The notes: generated by a model not told the origin, from the letters alone. A stretch of 24,174 nucleotides of DNA from JAEZKC01 sp046538945 (GCA_046538945.1 JBKHHW010000036.1:1-24174); one strand, 5' to 3'; shown: positions 15,588 to 22,984, counted from the stretch's first letter. Translations and numbers: made by a program.

Positions 15588-17162
15588 ATGCCCACACAGA
15601 TTCAGTCCGACCTCAGCTTCAACGGCCTTTCCGTCGTCTACAAAATCGCTCACCTGCTCGCTTCCGGTCAGGAGCTGGAGGAGATCATGTCCTCCGTTCT
15701 GGAGATACTGGAACACCACGCCGGCATGAAACGGGGGATGATCACCATCCTCAGCCCGGATAAGGAGGAGCTGGCCGTGGATGTGGCCAGGGGCGTTTCG
15801 GAGCACAACAAGCGAAAAGGCAAGTACAAGCCGGGCGAGGGGATAACGGGGAGAGTCGTGGCGACCGGCCGCCCCGTGGCGGTTCCCACCCTCGGCAGCG
15901 AACCGACCTTTCTGGACAGAACCGGCGCCCGCAAGGGACTGAGACAGTCCGACCTCTCCTTTCTGTGCGTCCCCATCAAAGCAGGCAACACGGTCGTAGG
16001 CGCGCTTTCGGTGGACAGGGTGGCGGTGGATGACGCGGTGACGCTCGACGGGGAGCTGCGGTTTCTGGAAGCGGTTGCGGACCTGGTCGCCCAGGCGGTG
16101 CAGGCCAGACGGCGCCAGTACGATCTTATCCATGCTCTGGAAAGGGAGAACATGGAACTTCGCCGGACCCTTGAAAGCAAGGGCAAACCGGACCAGATGA
16201 TCGGCAATTCCAGCACCATGCGGGAGGTGTACCGTGAAATCGCCCAGGTGGCGTCATCCATAACCACCGTGCTGATCAGAGGCGAAACCGGAACCGGCAA
16301 GGAGCTGGTCGCCAGAGCAGTTCATCAGAAGAGTCCCGTGGTCGACGGACCTTTCATTGCGGTCAACTGCGCGGCTCTACCCGAATCGCTTCTGGAAAGT
16401 GAGCTTTTCGGGCATGAAAAGGGATCTTTTACCGGCGCGACTTCCAAAAGGATCGGCCGCTTTGAAGCCGCCGACGGCGGCACCCTGTTTCTGGACGAAA
16501 TCGGTGAAATGTCTCTCCAGGCCCAGAGCAGGCTTCTCAGGGCCATACAGGAGAAGGAGTTCCAGAGAGTCGGCGGAACCGATTCCATCAAAGTGAACGT
16601 ACGGCTCATTTGCGCCACCAACCGTATCCTCGAACAGGATGTCAAAGAGGGCCGGTTCAGGGAGGATCTCTACTACAGGATAAATGTGTTCACGATAATT
16701 CTTCCGCCTCTACGGGAGAGAGGGGCCGATGTGCTGCTCCTGGCGGATTACTTCGTAAAGAAATATTCCCAGCTGCATGACAAGAAGATAGAGCGCATTT
16801 CCACCACGGCCATAGACATGCTTTCCGCATACCACTGGCCGGGTAACGTGCGGGAGCTTGAAAACGTGATCGAACGATCGGTTATCGTGACCACGGGAAC
16901 CGTGATAAACGGCCACGACCTCCCCCCCACTCTCCAGATGAAGGACGTTTCTCTTCAGGGTAAGAGAACAGATACCTTCGACAAGATGGTCGCCAACTAC
17001 GAAAGAGAGATTATCGTGGATGCCCTCAAGGATACCTACGGCAACCAGACTGAGGCGGCGAAGCTTCTGGGCACCACCAAAAGGATAATCCAGTACAAGA
17101 TCAACAAGTACGGGATTGATTTCAGCCGTTTCAAGCGCCCCGGCGACAACAGTACGGATTAG
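15588..17162 (+). CDS. NifA-like sigma-54-dependent transcriptional activator (GAF-AAA+-Fis)
   Basis: This is an enhancer-binding protein that opens sigma-54 promoters with ATP. The order is a GAF sensor domain (about 20-170), AAA+ domain (about 200-430) and a C-terminal Fis-type HTH (about 465-510, NQTEAAKLLGTTKRIIQYKI). The AAA+ part shows Walker A GETGTGKE (232-239), the sigma-54 contact loop as GSFTGA (279-284, Ser in place of the usual second-position Ala), and Walker B LFLDEIGEM with D303/E304. The architecture and sequence are closest to NifA-type activators, but no nif genes are present here. ATG 15588 is preceded by GGAGA at a spacing of seven. A TATAAT (15509-15514) upstream lacks a clear -35. 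It is flanked by the exopolysaccharide and amtB-glnK operons, both with sigma-54 promoters, so these are likely targets. Confidence 0.92.
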   Translation: MPTQIQSDLSFNGLSVVYKIAHLLASGQELEEIMSSVLEILEHHAGMKRGMITILSPDKEELAVDVARGVSEHNKRKGKYKPGEGITGRVVATGRPVAVPTLGSEPTFLDRTGARKGLRQSDLSFLCVPIKAGNTVVGALSVDRVAVDDAVTLDGELRFLEAVADLVAQAVQARRRQYDLIHALERENMELRRTLESKGKPDQMIGNSSTMREVYREIAQVASSITTVLIRGETGTGKELVARAVHQKSPVVDGPFIAVNCAALPESLLESELFGHEKGSFTGATSKRIGRFEAADGGTLFLDEIGEMSLQAQSRLLRAIQEKEFQRVGGTDSIKVNVRLICATNRILEQDVKEGRFREDLYYRINVFTIILPPLRERGADVLLLADYFVKKYSQLHDKKIERISTTAIDMLSAYHWPGNVRELENVIERSVIVTTGTVINGHDLPPTLQMKDVSLQGKRTDTFDKMVANYEREIIVDALKDTYGNQTEAAKLLGTTKRIIQYKINKYGIDFSRFKRPGDNSTD

Positions 17163-17206
17163 ATATTGTAGTCGATCGCGATCGCGATTGGGATGGGGAT
17201 AGGGAC

Positions 17207-17268
17207 GCAGGACTTGTAGGGACGCACAGCCGTGCGTCCCAACGATTGTGCGTCCCTACAAGTCCTGC
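17207..17268. repeat. Large intergenic inverted repeat (REP/MITE-like)
   Basis: A perfect 21-bp inverted repeat has arms at 17207-17227 and 17248-17268. Nested inside is a second dyad, GGGACGCAC (17219-17227) with GTGCGTCCC (17232-17240), so the same 9-base word occurs three times. It lies between the convergent activator and glnK genes. The GTAGGGACGCAC-type palindrome is a word I associate with dispersed intergenic repeats in several bacteria. It could end transcription from both sides by folding, although no T-run follows. Confidence 0.8.
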
Positions 17269-17294
17269 GGAAGATCCGGGCGCTCCGTTGCGCC

Positions 17295-17310
17295 GGCCTG
17301 CATGCAGGCC
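17295..17310. repeat. 16-bp perfect palindrome
   Basis: GGCCTGCATGCAGGCC is self-complementary over all 16 bases. It sits 50 bases beyond the glnK stop, in the same 197-base convergent gap as the larger inverted repeat and an ATCGCG-rich 14-base palindrome at 17175-17188. It might help end the amtB-glnK transcript; there is no T-run to make that firm. Confidence 0.4.
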
Positions 17311-17359
17311 GCGATCTCCCCTGTGCAGAACTCTTGATCAGAAAGCGCCGTTGCTTCTT

Positions 17360-17701
17360 CTATCCTATTGCGGCGCTGCCCTCCTCGCCGGTACGGATTC
17401 TGATGCACTGGGGCAGGTCAGTAATGAAAATCTTTCCGTCCCCTATTTTTCCCGTCCGCGCTGCTTTTATTATGGCATCCACGGTCGGTTTGACGTATTC
17501 GTCATTCACCGCAATTTCGATTCTGATTTTCTTAAGCAAATTGACTTCCACAACGTTACCCCTGTAGGTTTCGGTGTAGCCCGCCTGCTGTCCGCACCCG
17601 ATAACGTTGGTGACTGTCATCTTCATGATCTCCGCCTCAAACAGCGCCTGTTTGACATCGGGCAGTTTGTTGGGCTGGATCACCGCGGTAATCATTTTCA
17701 T
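17360..17701 (-). CDS. glnK: P-II nitrogen regulatory protein GlnK
   Basis: This is a trimeric P-II signal protein that senses 2-oxoglutarate, ATP and ADP and plugs the ammonium channel AmtB. It has 113 residues from ATG 17701, with AAGGA about 10 bases upstream. The frame extends nine codons further to a TTG, which would overlap the intergenic space without improving the match. The T-loop reads GQQAGYTETYRGNVVEVN (37-54), the B-loop TGKIGDGKIF (83-92) and the C-loop RIRTGE (101-106), all at normal positions. Residue 51, the Tyr uridylylated in enterobacterial P-II proteins, is Val here, so control by uridylylation is unlikely. It follows amtB by 27 bases in the same operon, the standard pairing, and is presumably co-transcribed from the sigma-54 promoter upstream of amtB. 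Confidence 0.95.
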   Translation of the reverse strand: MKMITAVIQPNKLPDVKQALFEAEIMKMTVTNVIGCGQQAGYTETYRGNVVEVNLLKKIRIEIAVNDEYVKPTVDAIIKAARTGKIGDGKIFITDLPQCIRIRTGEEGSAAIG

Positions 17702-17728
17702 AAGACCAGTTTCCTTCCGTTTTTCCAA

Positions 17729-19045
17729 TTAACCTTCGGTTGTGAATATCTGAAATCCGTTGTACGCTTCCATACCCATCTCTCCCACATCGAGTCCTCC
17801 GACTTCCTCCTCGACCGACACTCTGAGTCCCATGGTCTTTTTCACGATAAACCAGAGGGCAATCGAAAGACCGAACACCGTTGCGCCCACCGAGACGACA
17901 CCCAGGGCCTGAATACCAAGCTGACCCGCTCCTCCGCCGTAGAAAAGGCCCTGCACGCCATCCACGTATCCCGGAACGGCGAAGAGCCCCACGGCGAGAG
18001 TTCCCCAGATACCGTTTACAAGATGTACTGCAAGGGCACCGACCGGGTCATCAATCTTAATCTTGTCGAAAAACAGGACAGCAAAAACGACCAGCACACC
18101 GGCGATTGCGCCTATGACCAGAGCCCCGACAGGTGATACCACCGCGCAGGGAGCAGTGACCGCGACCAGACCGGCAAGACATCCGTTGACAGTCATGGAA
18201 AGATCGGGCTTGCCTCCAAGCCTGTAGGCGGTGTACATTGCGGTAAGGATACCGGCGCAGGATGCAAGCGCGGTTGTAAGGAGAATCCGGGGCACGTTTT
18301 CGTCCATCCCCAGCTGACTTCCCCCGTTGAAACCGAACCAGCCAAACCAGAGAATAAATCCGCCCAGAGTGGCAAGCGGCATGGAATGGCCGATTATGGC
18401 TTTTGCTGTGCCGTCTTTTCTGAATTTACCTATTCTGGGTCCCAGAAGAAGCACCCCTGTGAGAGCGCACCATCCTCCGACCGAATGCACGACAGTGGAA
18501 CCGGCAAAATCATGGAAACCCAGTTCCCCAAGCCAGCCACCGCCCCAGACCCAATGCCCCCCCAGAGGATAGATAAACGCCACCATGAATGCGCCGAACA
18601 CCAGGTAGGAGCCAAACTTGATGCGCTCCGCAACCGCTCCGGAAATAATGGAGCATCCCGCAGCGGCAAATGCCAGCTGGAAAAAGAAAAATGAAAAGAA
18701 GGGAATGTTGGAAGCGGGACTGGGAATCGTATCATTCACCAGAAAAGAATCGGTTCCCACCAGACCGTTGCCGGTTCCGAACATCAGGCCGTAACCCACA
18801 GCCCAGAAGGCGATTGCCGCAATTGCGAAGACGCTGAAATTCTTGCCCAGGATATTGGTGGTATTCTTGACTCTGCAGAATCCGCTTTCTACAAAGGCGA
18901 AACCGGCGTTCATGAAAAAGACAAGTATTGCCGATATGAGCACCCAGAGTGTGTCAACAGGATTGATTGAAGTTCCGTCCTGGGCAAAAAGCGGCAGAAC
19001 TCCGATTGTCATCAAAGATGCGCATTTACTGATACGTTGTAACAC
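17729..19045 (-). CDS. amtB: Ammonium channel/transporter AmtB
   Basis: This is an Amt/MEP/Rh family ammonium channel in the inner membrane, with about 11 transmembrane segments after an N-terminal signal-like stretch (LMTIGVLPLFAQDG). Family hallmarks are FMNAGFAFVESGF, D179 and H187 in DFAGSTVVHSVGG, and H341 in IDDPVGALAVHLVNGIWGTL. The two His are the twin-histidine pore pair. The cytoplasmic tail ends with GGLDVGEMGMEAYNGFQ, the usual GlnK-contacting region. The length of 438 aa is normal. It starts at GTG 19045, with GGAGGAGG eight bases upstream. It is first in the amtB-glnK operon and preceded by a perfect sigma-54 promoter and three palindromic candidate activator sites, so expression under nitrogen limitation is expected. 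Confidence 0.95.
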   Translation of the reverse strand: MLQRISKCASLMTIGVLPLFAQDGTSINPVDTLWVLISAILVFFMNAGFAFVESGFCRVKNTTNILGKNFSVFAIAAIAFWAVGYGLMFGTGNGLVGTDSFLVNDTIPSPASNIPFFSFFFFQLAFAAAGCSIISGAVAERIKFGSYLVFGAFMVAFIYPLGGHWVWGGGWLGELGFHDFAGSTVVHSVGGWCALTGVLLLGPRIGKFRKDGTAKAIIGHSMPLATLGGFILWFGWFGFNGGSQLGMDENVPRILLTTALASCAGILTAMYTAYRLGGKPDLSMTVNGCLAGLVAVTAPCAVVSPVGALVIGAIAGVLVVFAVLFFDKIKIDDPVGALAVHLVNGIWGTLAVGLFAVPGYVDGVQGLFYGGGAGQLGIQALGVVSVGATVFGLSIALWFIVKKTMGLRVSVEEEVGGLDVGEMGMEAYNGFQIFTTEG

Positions 19046-19110
19046 TGAAAAATCCTCCTCCTGCAGAGTGTGAATATCGAGTCCGGCTCCATCCGGGAGG
19101 AGGGGGTATA

Positions 19111-19126
19111 TGCAACGTCCGTGCCA
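19111..19126 (-). promoter_or_regulatory. Sigma-54 promoter for amtB-glnK
   Basis: Minus-strand TGGCACGGACGTTGCA matches the consensus TGGCACG-N4-TTGCW at every conserved base, with GG and GC 10 bases apart. It predicts initiation near 19100, about 55 bases before the GTG of amtB. This is the best promoter match in the window. Confidence 0.88.
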
Positions 19127-19158
19127 TAGCGCTGGGGTGACAAAAAAGCTGATCCGGA

Positions 19159-19222
19159 ACAGTTTTGTATGAATATCCGCAACAGATTTGTACCTGCGGA
19201 GAGGAGAAAACTACAAATTTGT
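19159..19222. promoter_or_regulatory. Three palindromic candidate activator sites upstream of amtB
   Basis: ACAGTTTTGT (19159-19168), ACAGATTTGT (19182-19191) and ACAAATTTGT (19213-19222) share the form ACARWTTTGT; the last is a perfect palindrome. They lie about 60-120 bases upstream of the predicted amtB start, where sigma-54 activators usually bind, spaced 23 and 31 bases apart. Binding by the NifA-like protein is inferred. The motif differs from the classical NifA site TGT-N10-ACA. Confidence 0.5.
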
Positions 19223-19272
19223 GTCTGGCAGGTCAGGCTCGGGTGCAATATTGTTCATAAACCGACAGCAGA

Positions 19273-19326
19273 CATCAGTTGTGTCGCTGCCATCTCGGGC
19301 GGGTACGGGAAAGTGTGTGAAGCTGC
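19273..19326 (-). pseudogene. Possible relic of the secreted-protein family (signal-peptide end)
   Basis: Read on the minus strand, this encodes FPVPARDGSDTTDV, close to the LSPLHARDGNDTTRC at the signal-cleavage region of the intact gene at 19398-20567. By eye the DNA also aligns at roughly 70% over about 54 bases. Nothing upstream or downstream of it continues the gene. It lies in the 352-base gap before amtB, which otherwise holds the amtB promoter and its activator sites. The short length makes this tentative. Confidence 0.4.
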
Positions 19327-19397
19327 GGGAAAGAACCGTTGAATCAGATGAAATACAAATATGTTTCAGGCAACGCAGTACCAGATAGTGCAGCACC

Positions 19398-20567
19398 TCA
19401 GTAATCATCTTCACTGACAAATGTGGGATATGATTGTTCAGAACGCCCCCATTCTTTATCGGAGAGCGGGACCAAAATGGTATTCATATGACCTTCTCTT
19501 TCAGGAGTTGTTACCACGAAAATTTCCGGCAGTTTGTTTTTTCCCACAGCATATGCGGATATGAACCAGGGAGCTCCGAAATCACCACTCTGGTGATACT
19601 CGACATATCTGCACTCATCAATACTGAAATCAAATACAAGTGTCATGGAAGCAGGAATTCCCTTCCAGAAGTGATAATTTACAAGTATCCGTGTGACACC
19701 ACCAAATGTTCCCAAGGGGAAAACTCCTATTGTACCTTCACCAAAGCTGATTCCCCAATCCTTTAGTTTTTCTTCCCATATGAGTTCTCTCTTTTCGGCC
19801 GGTATGGAAAGGATATTCAAACCTCTGCTGATTATCTCTCCATCAATCAGTTCTTCTCTGACCTTCTGCAGCTTTTCCGATATGACAGCATCTATTTCCC
19901 TTTGCTGAAAAGGGGTGGGGCGTCCTTTTATAATTTTGTCAGTAAAATCGATCTTGTACTTGGTAAAAGAAGCAAACCAGATCCCGTCCGTATCCTCCAC
20001 AATTTCTCCCAAGTGATAATCATGATGAGCGGTAGGATCACTTTGGATCAGATTATCATAAGGAATAGCCTCAGACAGTTCTTTTGGATTATTACCCACA
20101 ATGTGCACATACCCTTTTACCTTGTCGAATTCACCGCACACGTTGAAAATGACAGAATCCCCGTTCAGACCCGGAGGATGATACCAGAAATTAGTGTCTT
20201 TTCCATTGACGTAAGAACAGGCGCCAATCACTCTCATGATATCAGATGTATCTTCAATGCCTTCCAGAGTGTAAAAATTCAGCAGTTTTCCTTTTAGTTT
20301 ACAGAAGGTAAAATCGAGAGCAGAATCGATTACTGCCTTGTACGGGACATACCCGGAACCGGGAAACACCAGGCGATACTTTTGTTTACTTCCAGCTATC
20401 ACTTCCGGACGATACCTTGTCCACTTCATTACAGGAAGCTCGCATCTGGTTGTATCATTACCATCACGGGCGTGTAGGGGAGAAAGAAGAGCTGCCCAAA
20501 GGAGCACCTGCACAAAAACGGCACGCAGTGCTTTTCGGGACAATCGGTATAAAATGAAAGTGATCAT
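19398..20567 (-). CDS. Secreted protein of unknown family, paralogue 1
   Basis: I do not recognise a named family. The 389-aa product has an N-terminal signal peptide (KALRAVFVQVLLWAALLSPL, cleavage probably after LHA), and the mature protein begins RDGNDTTRCELPVMKW. It is clearly paralogous to the gene at 20717-21760. Shared segments include GIWFAS, TPFQQREID, IGVFPLGTFGG, VFDF, GDFGAPWFISAYAVG and a final EDDY. The GDFGAPWF...PEIFVV stretch resembles repeat strands of beta-propeller proteins but this is weak. It starts at ATG 20567 with AGGGT upstream. It is the last intact gene of the minus-strand array and is preceded by relics of a second copy. An envelope or extracellular role is likely; nothing more can be said. 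Confidence 0.7.
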   Translation of the reverse strand: MITFILYRLSRKALRAVFVQVLLWAALLSPLHARDGNDTTRCELPVMKWTRYRPEVIAGSKQKYRLVFPGSGYVPYKAVIDSALDFTFCKLKGKLLNFYTLEGIEDTSDIMRVIGACSYVNGKDTNFWYHPPGLNGDSVIFNVCGEFDKVKGYVHIVGNNPKELSEAIPYDNLIQSDPTAHHDYHLGEIVEDTDGIWFASFTKYKIDFTDKIIKGRPTPFQQREIDAVISEKLQKVREELIDGEIISRGLNILSIPAEKRELIWEEKLKDWGISFGEGTIGVFPLGTFGGVTRILVNYHFWKGIPASMTLVFDFSIDECRYVEYHQSGDFGAPWFISAYAVGKNKLPEIFVVTTPEREGHMNTILVPLSDKEWGRSEQSYPTFVSEDDY

Positions 20568-20586
20568 GCTACCCTGCGTTAATTTG

Positions 20587-20598
20587 ATTTCCGGTGTT
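20587..20598 (-). pseudogene. Tentative last codons of a deleted beta-barrel gene
   Basis: Just before the intact gene starting at 20567, the minus strand reads Asn-Thr-Gly-Asn. This resembles the NTGR and STGN ends of the barrel genes, and the spacing to the next start is similar to that between the intact barrel and secreted genes. Only four codons remain, so the call rests on the array context. Confidence 0.25.
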
Positions 20599-20624
20599 AC
20601 CTGTACTGATTACCGTAAGTACTG

Positions 20625-20708
20625 TAATCCTCATCACTGACATGTTTGGGATATACGTCTGATCAGAACACTCCCATTCTGAATCAGAAAACGGGAGCAT
20701 AATGGTAT
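20625..20708 (-). pseudogene. 3'-end relic of a secreted-protein paralogue
   Basis: The minus strand here encodes TIMLPFSDSEWECSDQTYIP, aligning with TILVPLSDKEWGRSEQSYPT at the C-terminus of the gene at 19398-20567. A one-base shift then gives VSDEDY, matching the VSEDDY end of that gene. The DNA aligns over about 84 bases with small indels. It lies between the two intact paralogues and has no start, so it is the remaining tail of a deleted copy. Confidence 0.75.
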
Positions 20709-20716
20709 ATTACAGC

Positions 20717-21760
20717 TCAGTAATCATCTTCCTCATTAATGCGAACAACATATTGGTCTGCATTCCCCAAATATCCTTCACTCAGGGGAAATGTTATGGC
20801 TCTACAGTAACCTGCCCTATCTGGTCGTGCCAATACGATGATATCCGGCTTCTTTTTTGTTCCCACATCGTAAGCACAGAGAAACCAGGCAGCTCCAAAA
20901 TCACCACCATGACTGTAAACCCGCTCATAAACACATCCATTTTCACCAAAATCAAAAACATATGTCTCTGATGTCATAAAATTCAGCATATAATGAAAGT
21001 TAACAACAATGCGCATTGTGTCTTCAAATCTCCCCAGGGGAAAAATTCCTATTGCAAGCTCGGTAAAACCAGTCGACGAATCCCCTGTCATCCTCACCAC
21101 ATCCTTCCTTCTCATCTCTTTTCTTATGATTGCATCGATTACTTTCTGCTGGAATGGAGTGGCCGACTCTTTTATGACCGATTCTTTGAACTTCACATTA
21201 TATTTTGCAGATGAGGCGAACCAGATTCCGATATCATCCTTCATAGTTTCTCCAAGGTAATATGCAACATCAGATCCGATTTCGGCATAAGGCATTCCGG
21301 TTGAGTATTTTCTAGAATCATTTCCCACGAGATGCAAATACTTTGGCAATGTACCAGAATATTCCGATGAATCAAAACCTGTACATATTTCAAAATATAG
21401 TGAGTCTCTATTTGATGTCGAAGAAAGATATGCAGGGTTATTATGAGGACATTCTATCGGGACGATCTCTTTTTGCCTCTCAGCTATAAAGTATGAAGAG
21501 GGAGTATCCGTTGAATCCAAAAATACTCTGTAGGTGGTATCATATCCGGTTCCCGGGGTGTTTTTGAATAAATCATTATAGTCTTTTACTACCACGTCCG
21601 GACAAAATCTTTTCCACGTCATCACCGGCAGTTCGCACATGGCAGTGTCGTTACCATCGCCGGCACGCACAGAAAATAGAAAAGCTGCCCAAAGGAGCAC
21701 CTGGGCAAAAACGGCACGTATCGCTTTTGGGGACAATCGGTAAAAAATTGAAATATTCAT
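20717..21760 (-). CDS. Secreted protein of unknown family, paralogue 2
   Basis: The 347-aa product is a paralogue of the gene at 19398-20567. It has the same type of signal peptide (AIRAVFAQVLLWAAFLFSVRA) and mature start GDGNDTAMCELPVMTWKRF. Common blocks are HLVGNDS, GIWFASSAKYNVKF, TPFQQKVIDAII, IGIFPLGRF, VFDFGENGC, GDFGAAWFLCAYDVG and a terminal EDDY. The middle is shorter than in paralogue 1. The frame is open 12 codons further upstream, but ATG 21760 is preferred because it has AGGG four bases before it and aligns with the start of paralogue 1. It follows the barrel gene at 21793 by 32 bases and is probably co-transcribed with it. Function unknown. Confidence 0.7.
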   Translation of the reverse strand: MNISIFYRLSPKAIRAVFAQVLLWAAFLFSVRAGDGNDTAMCELPVMTWKRFCPDVVVKDYNDLFKNTPGTGYDTTYRVFLDSTDTPSSYFIAERQKEIVPIECPHNNPAYLSSTSNRDSLYFEICTGFDSSEYSGTLPKYLHLVGNDSRKYSTGMPYAEIGSDVAYYLGETMKDDIGIWFASSAKYNVKFKESVIKESATPFQQKVIDAIIRKEMRRKDVVRMTGDSSTGFTELAIGIFPLGRFEDTMRIVVNFHYMLNFMTSETYVFDFGENGCVYERVYSHGGDFGAAWFLCAYDVGTKKKPDIIVLARPDRAGYCRAITFPLSEGYLGNADQYVVRINEEDDY

Positions 21761-22098
21761 GCTGCCCTGCTTTGAATTATCCGCGCCGAAAATCACCTTC
21801 CGGTGTTGAAACGGAACCCGAGCTCAAGGATGCTGAATTCTATGTTTTTCATGGTGATGATTTCGTCTTTGGCCATATCGTTGAGACCGCCGGTGTACCC
21901 TGTTTGAAGAAGCAGGTTATGGTTGCCGACTCTTTTCTCCCAGCCCAGTCTGAACCCCACCCCCAGGCCGACCGAGACGTAGTCATCTCTGATGTCAGCC
22001 TCTGTATGGATACTGTGGTCCGGATTGAAGGTGTTTTTCACATCATCAGTTCTTTTTGCCGCAAGGAGAAAAGACACTTCGGGACCGATTGCCAGAAA
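21756..22098. repeat. 343-bp perfect direct repeat, left copy
   Basis: This segment is identical, as far as I can compare by eye, to 22642-22984 (offset 886). It covers the last ~100 codons of the barrel gene, its stop, the intergenic bases and the start codon of the following secreted-protein gene. Beyond both ends the copies diverge sharply, indicating recent duplication or gene conversion. Confidence 0.9.
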
Positions 22099-22569
22099 TA
22101 CTCCCCCACTGCGGGTCGGAAGCATGAACTTGAAATCAAGGGGAAGCACAAGATTGGTGAATTCGTGAACCACACTGATGTCCAAAGTACCGTGCGAGGT
22201 CTCCCCGTACATTCTGGTAGTATAATTCTGGCCTACATCAAGTCTGGATACGGCAAACCGGATTCCAAGCCCTGCGGACACAGACACCACTTGACCGAAT
22301 GATTGTTCATATCCAACGGTGAATGCAGGAGCGAACTGGGGATAAACCTCTATATTGTCAACAGTTAAGGCCCGGGAAAACGGATTGGCTCCGCCATCAT
22401 AACTCATGTAGTTATCATAAACAAAACCCGCAGTCAGAGTATCCATTTCTCTGCTGAGCGGACCGATGAAGGAAAGGCCCGCGGAAAAACGGAAACCGCT
22501 GCCGTCAGCAGCAACCGACTGTATGACAACACTCAGAAAGATCAGCACAAGCAAGCGTACAGTTTTCAT
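21793..22569 (-). CDS. Outer-membrane beta-barrel protein, array copy 2
   Basis: The product is 258 aa with a signal peptide (LLVLIFLSVVIQSVAADG) followed by an alternating, glycine- and aromatic-rich sequence. It ends in SILELGFRFNTGR, typical of a small outer-membrane barrel of the OMP_b-brl/porin-like kind. It shares IGPEVSFLLAAKRTDDVKN and VSVGLGVGFRLGW with copy 1, where the last ~100 residues are almost identical, while the N-terminal half is clearly diverged. ATG 22569 has AAGGA six bases upstream. The frame stays open to 22620 through relic sequence of a neighbouring gene, which is not part of this protein. It is followed by the secreted-protein gene at 20717-21760. Confidence 0.8.
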   Translation of the reverse strand: MKTVRLLVLIFLSVVIQSVAADGSGFRFSAGLSFIGPLSREMDTLTAGFVYDNYMSYDGGANPFSRALTVDNIEVYPQFAPAFTVGYEQSFGQVVSVSAGLGIRFAVSRLDVGQNYTTRMYGETSHGTLDISVVHEFTNLVLPLDFKFMLPTRSGGVFLAIGPEVSFLLAAKRTDDVKNTFNPDHSIHTEADIRDDYVSVGLGVGFRLGWEKRVGNHNLLLQTGYTGGLNDMAKDEIITMKNIEFSILELGFRFNTGR

Positions 22570-22609
22570 TAGATATCCTTTTTGACACTGATATGGCTTA
22601 CACCCCTGC

Positions 22610-22646
22610 TTTCGTGACAAACGGTAAAAAAAATTAAAGTGTTCAT
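22610..22646 (-). pseudogene. 5'-end relic of a secreted-protein paralogue
   Basis: Downstream of barrel copy 1, the minus strand keeps the start region of the secreted family: ATG 22646, preceded by the same AGGGCAGC, then MNTLIFF and bases aligning with the first ~12 codons of the two intact paralogues. An added A-run shifts the frame. After about 37 bases it joins the upstream region of barrel copy 2. The rest of that gene has been deleted. Confidence 0.7.
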
Positions 22647-22984
22647 GCTGCCCTGCTTTGAATTATCCGCGCCGAAAATCACCTTCCGGTGTTGAAACGG
22701 AACCCGAGCTCAAGGATGCTGAATTCTATGTTTTTCATGGTGATGATTTCGTCTTTGGCCATATCGTTGAGACCGCCGGTGTACCCTGTTTGAAGAAGCA
22801 GGTTATGGTTGCCGACTCTTTTCTCCCAGCCCAGTCTGAACCCCACCCCCAGGCCGACCGAGACGTAGTCATCTCTGATGTCAGCCTCTGTATGGATACT
22901 GTGGTCCGGATTGAAGGTGTTTTTCACATCATCAGTTCTTTTTGCCGCAAGGAGAAAAGACACTTCGGGACCGATTGCCAGAAA
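22642..22984. repeat. 343-bp perfect direct repeat, right copy
   Basis: This is the partner of 21756-22098. Here the sequence after the barrel stop leads only into a 37-base relic, whereas the left copy leads into an intact secreted-protein gene. The first difference on the gene side is T to C at 22099/22985. Confidence 0.9.

Noticed and set aside
17246..18136. Long plus-strand open frame antisense to amtB and glnK
   Set aside because: It mirrors two well-supported genes, is His- and Arg-rich, and has no ribosome site or family likeness.
15588..19045. A nitrogen-fixation (nif) locus
   Set aside because: A NifA-like activator with glnK-amtB is not enough; no nitrogenase or cofactor genes are in the window.
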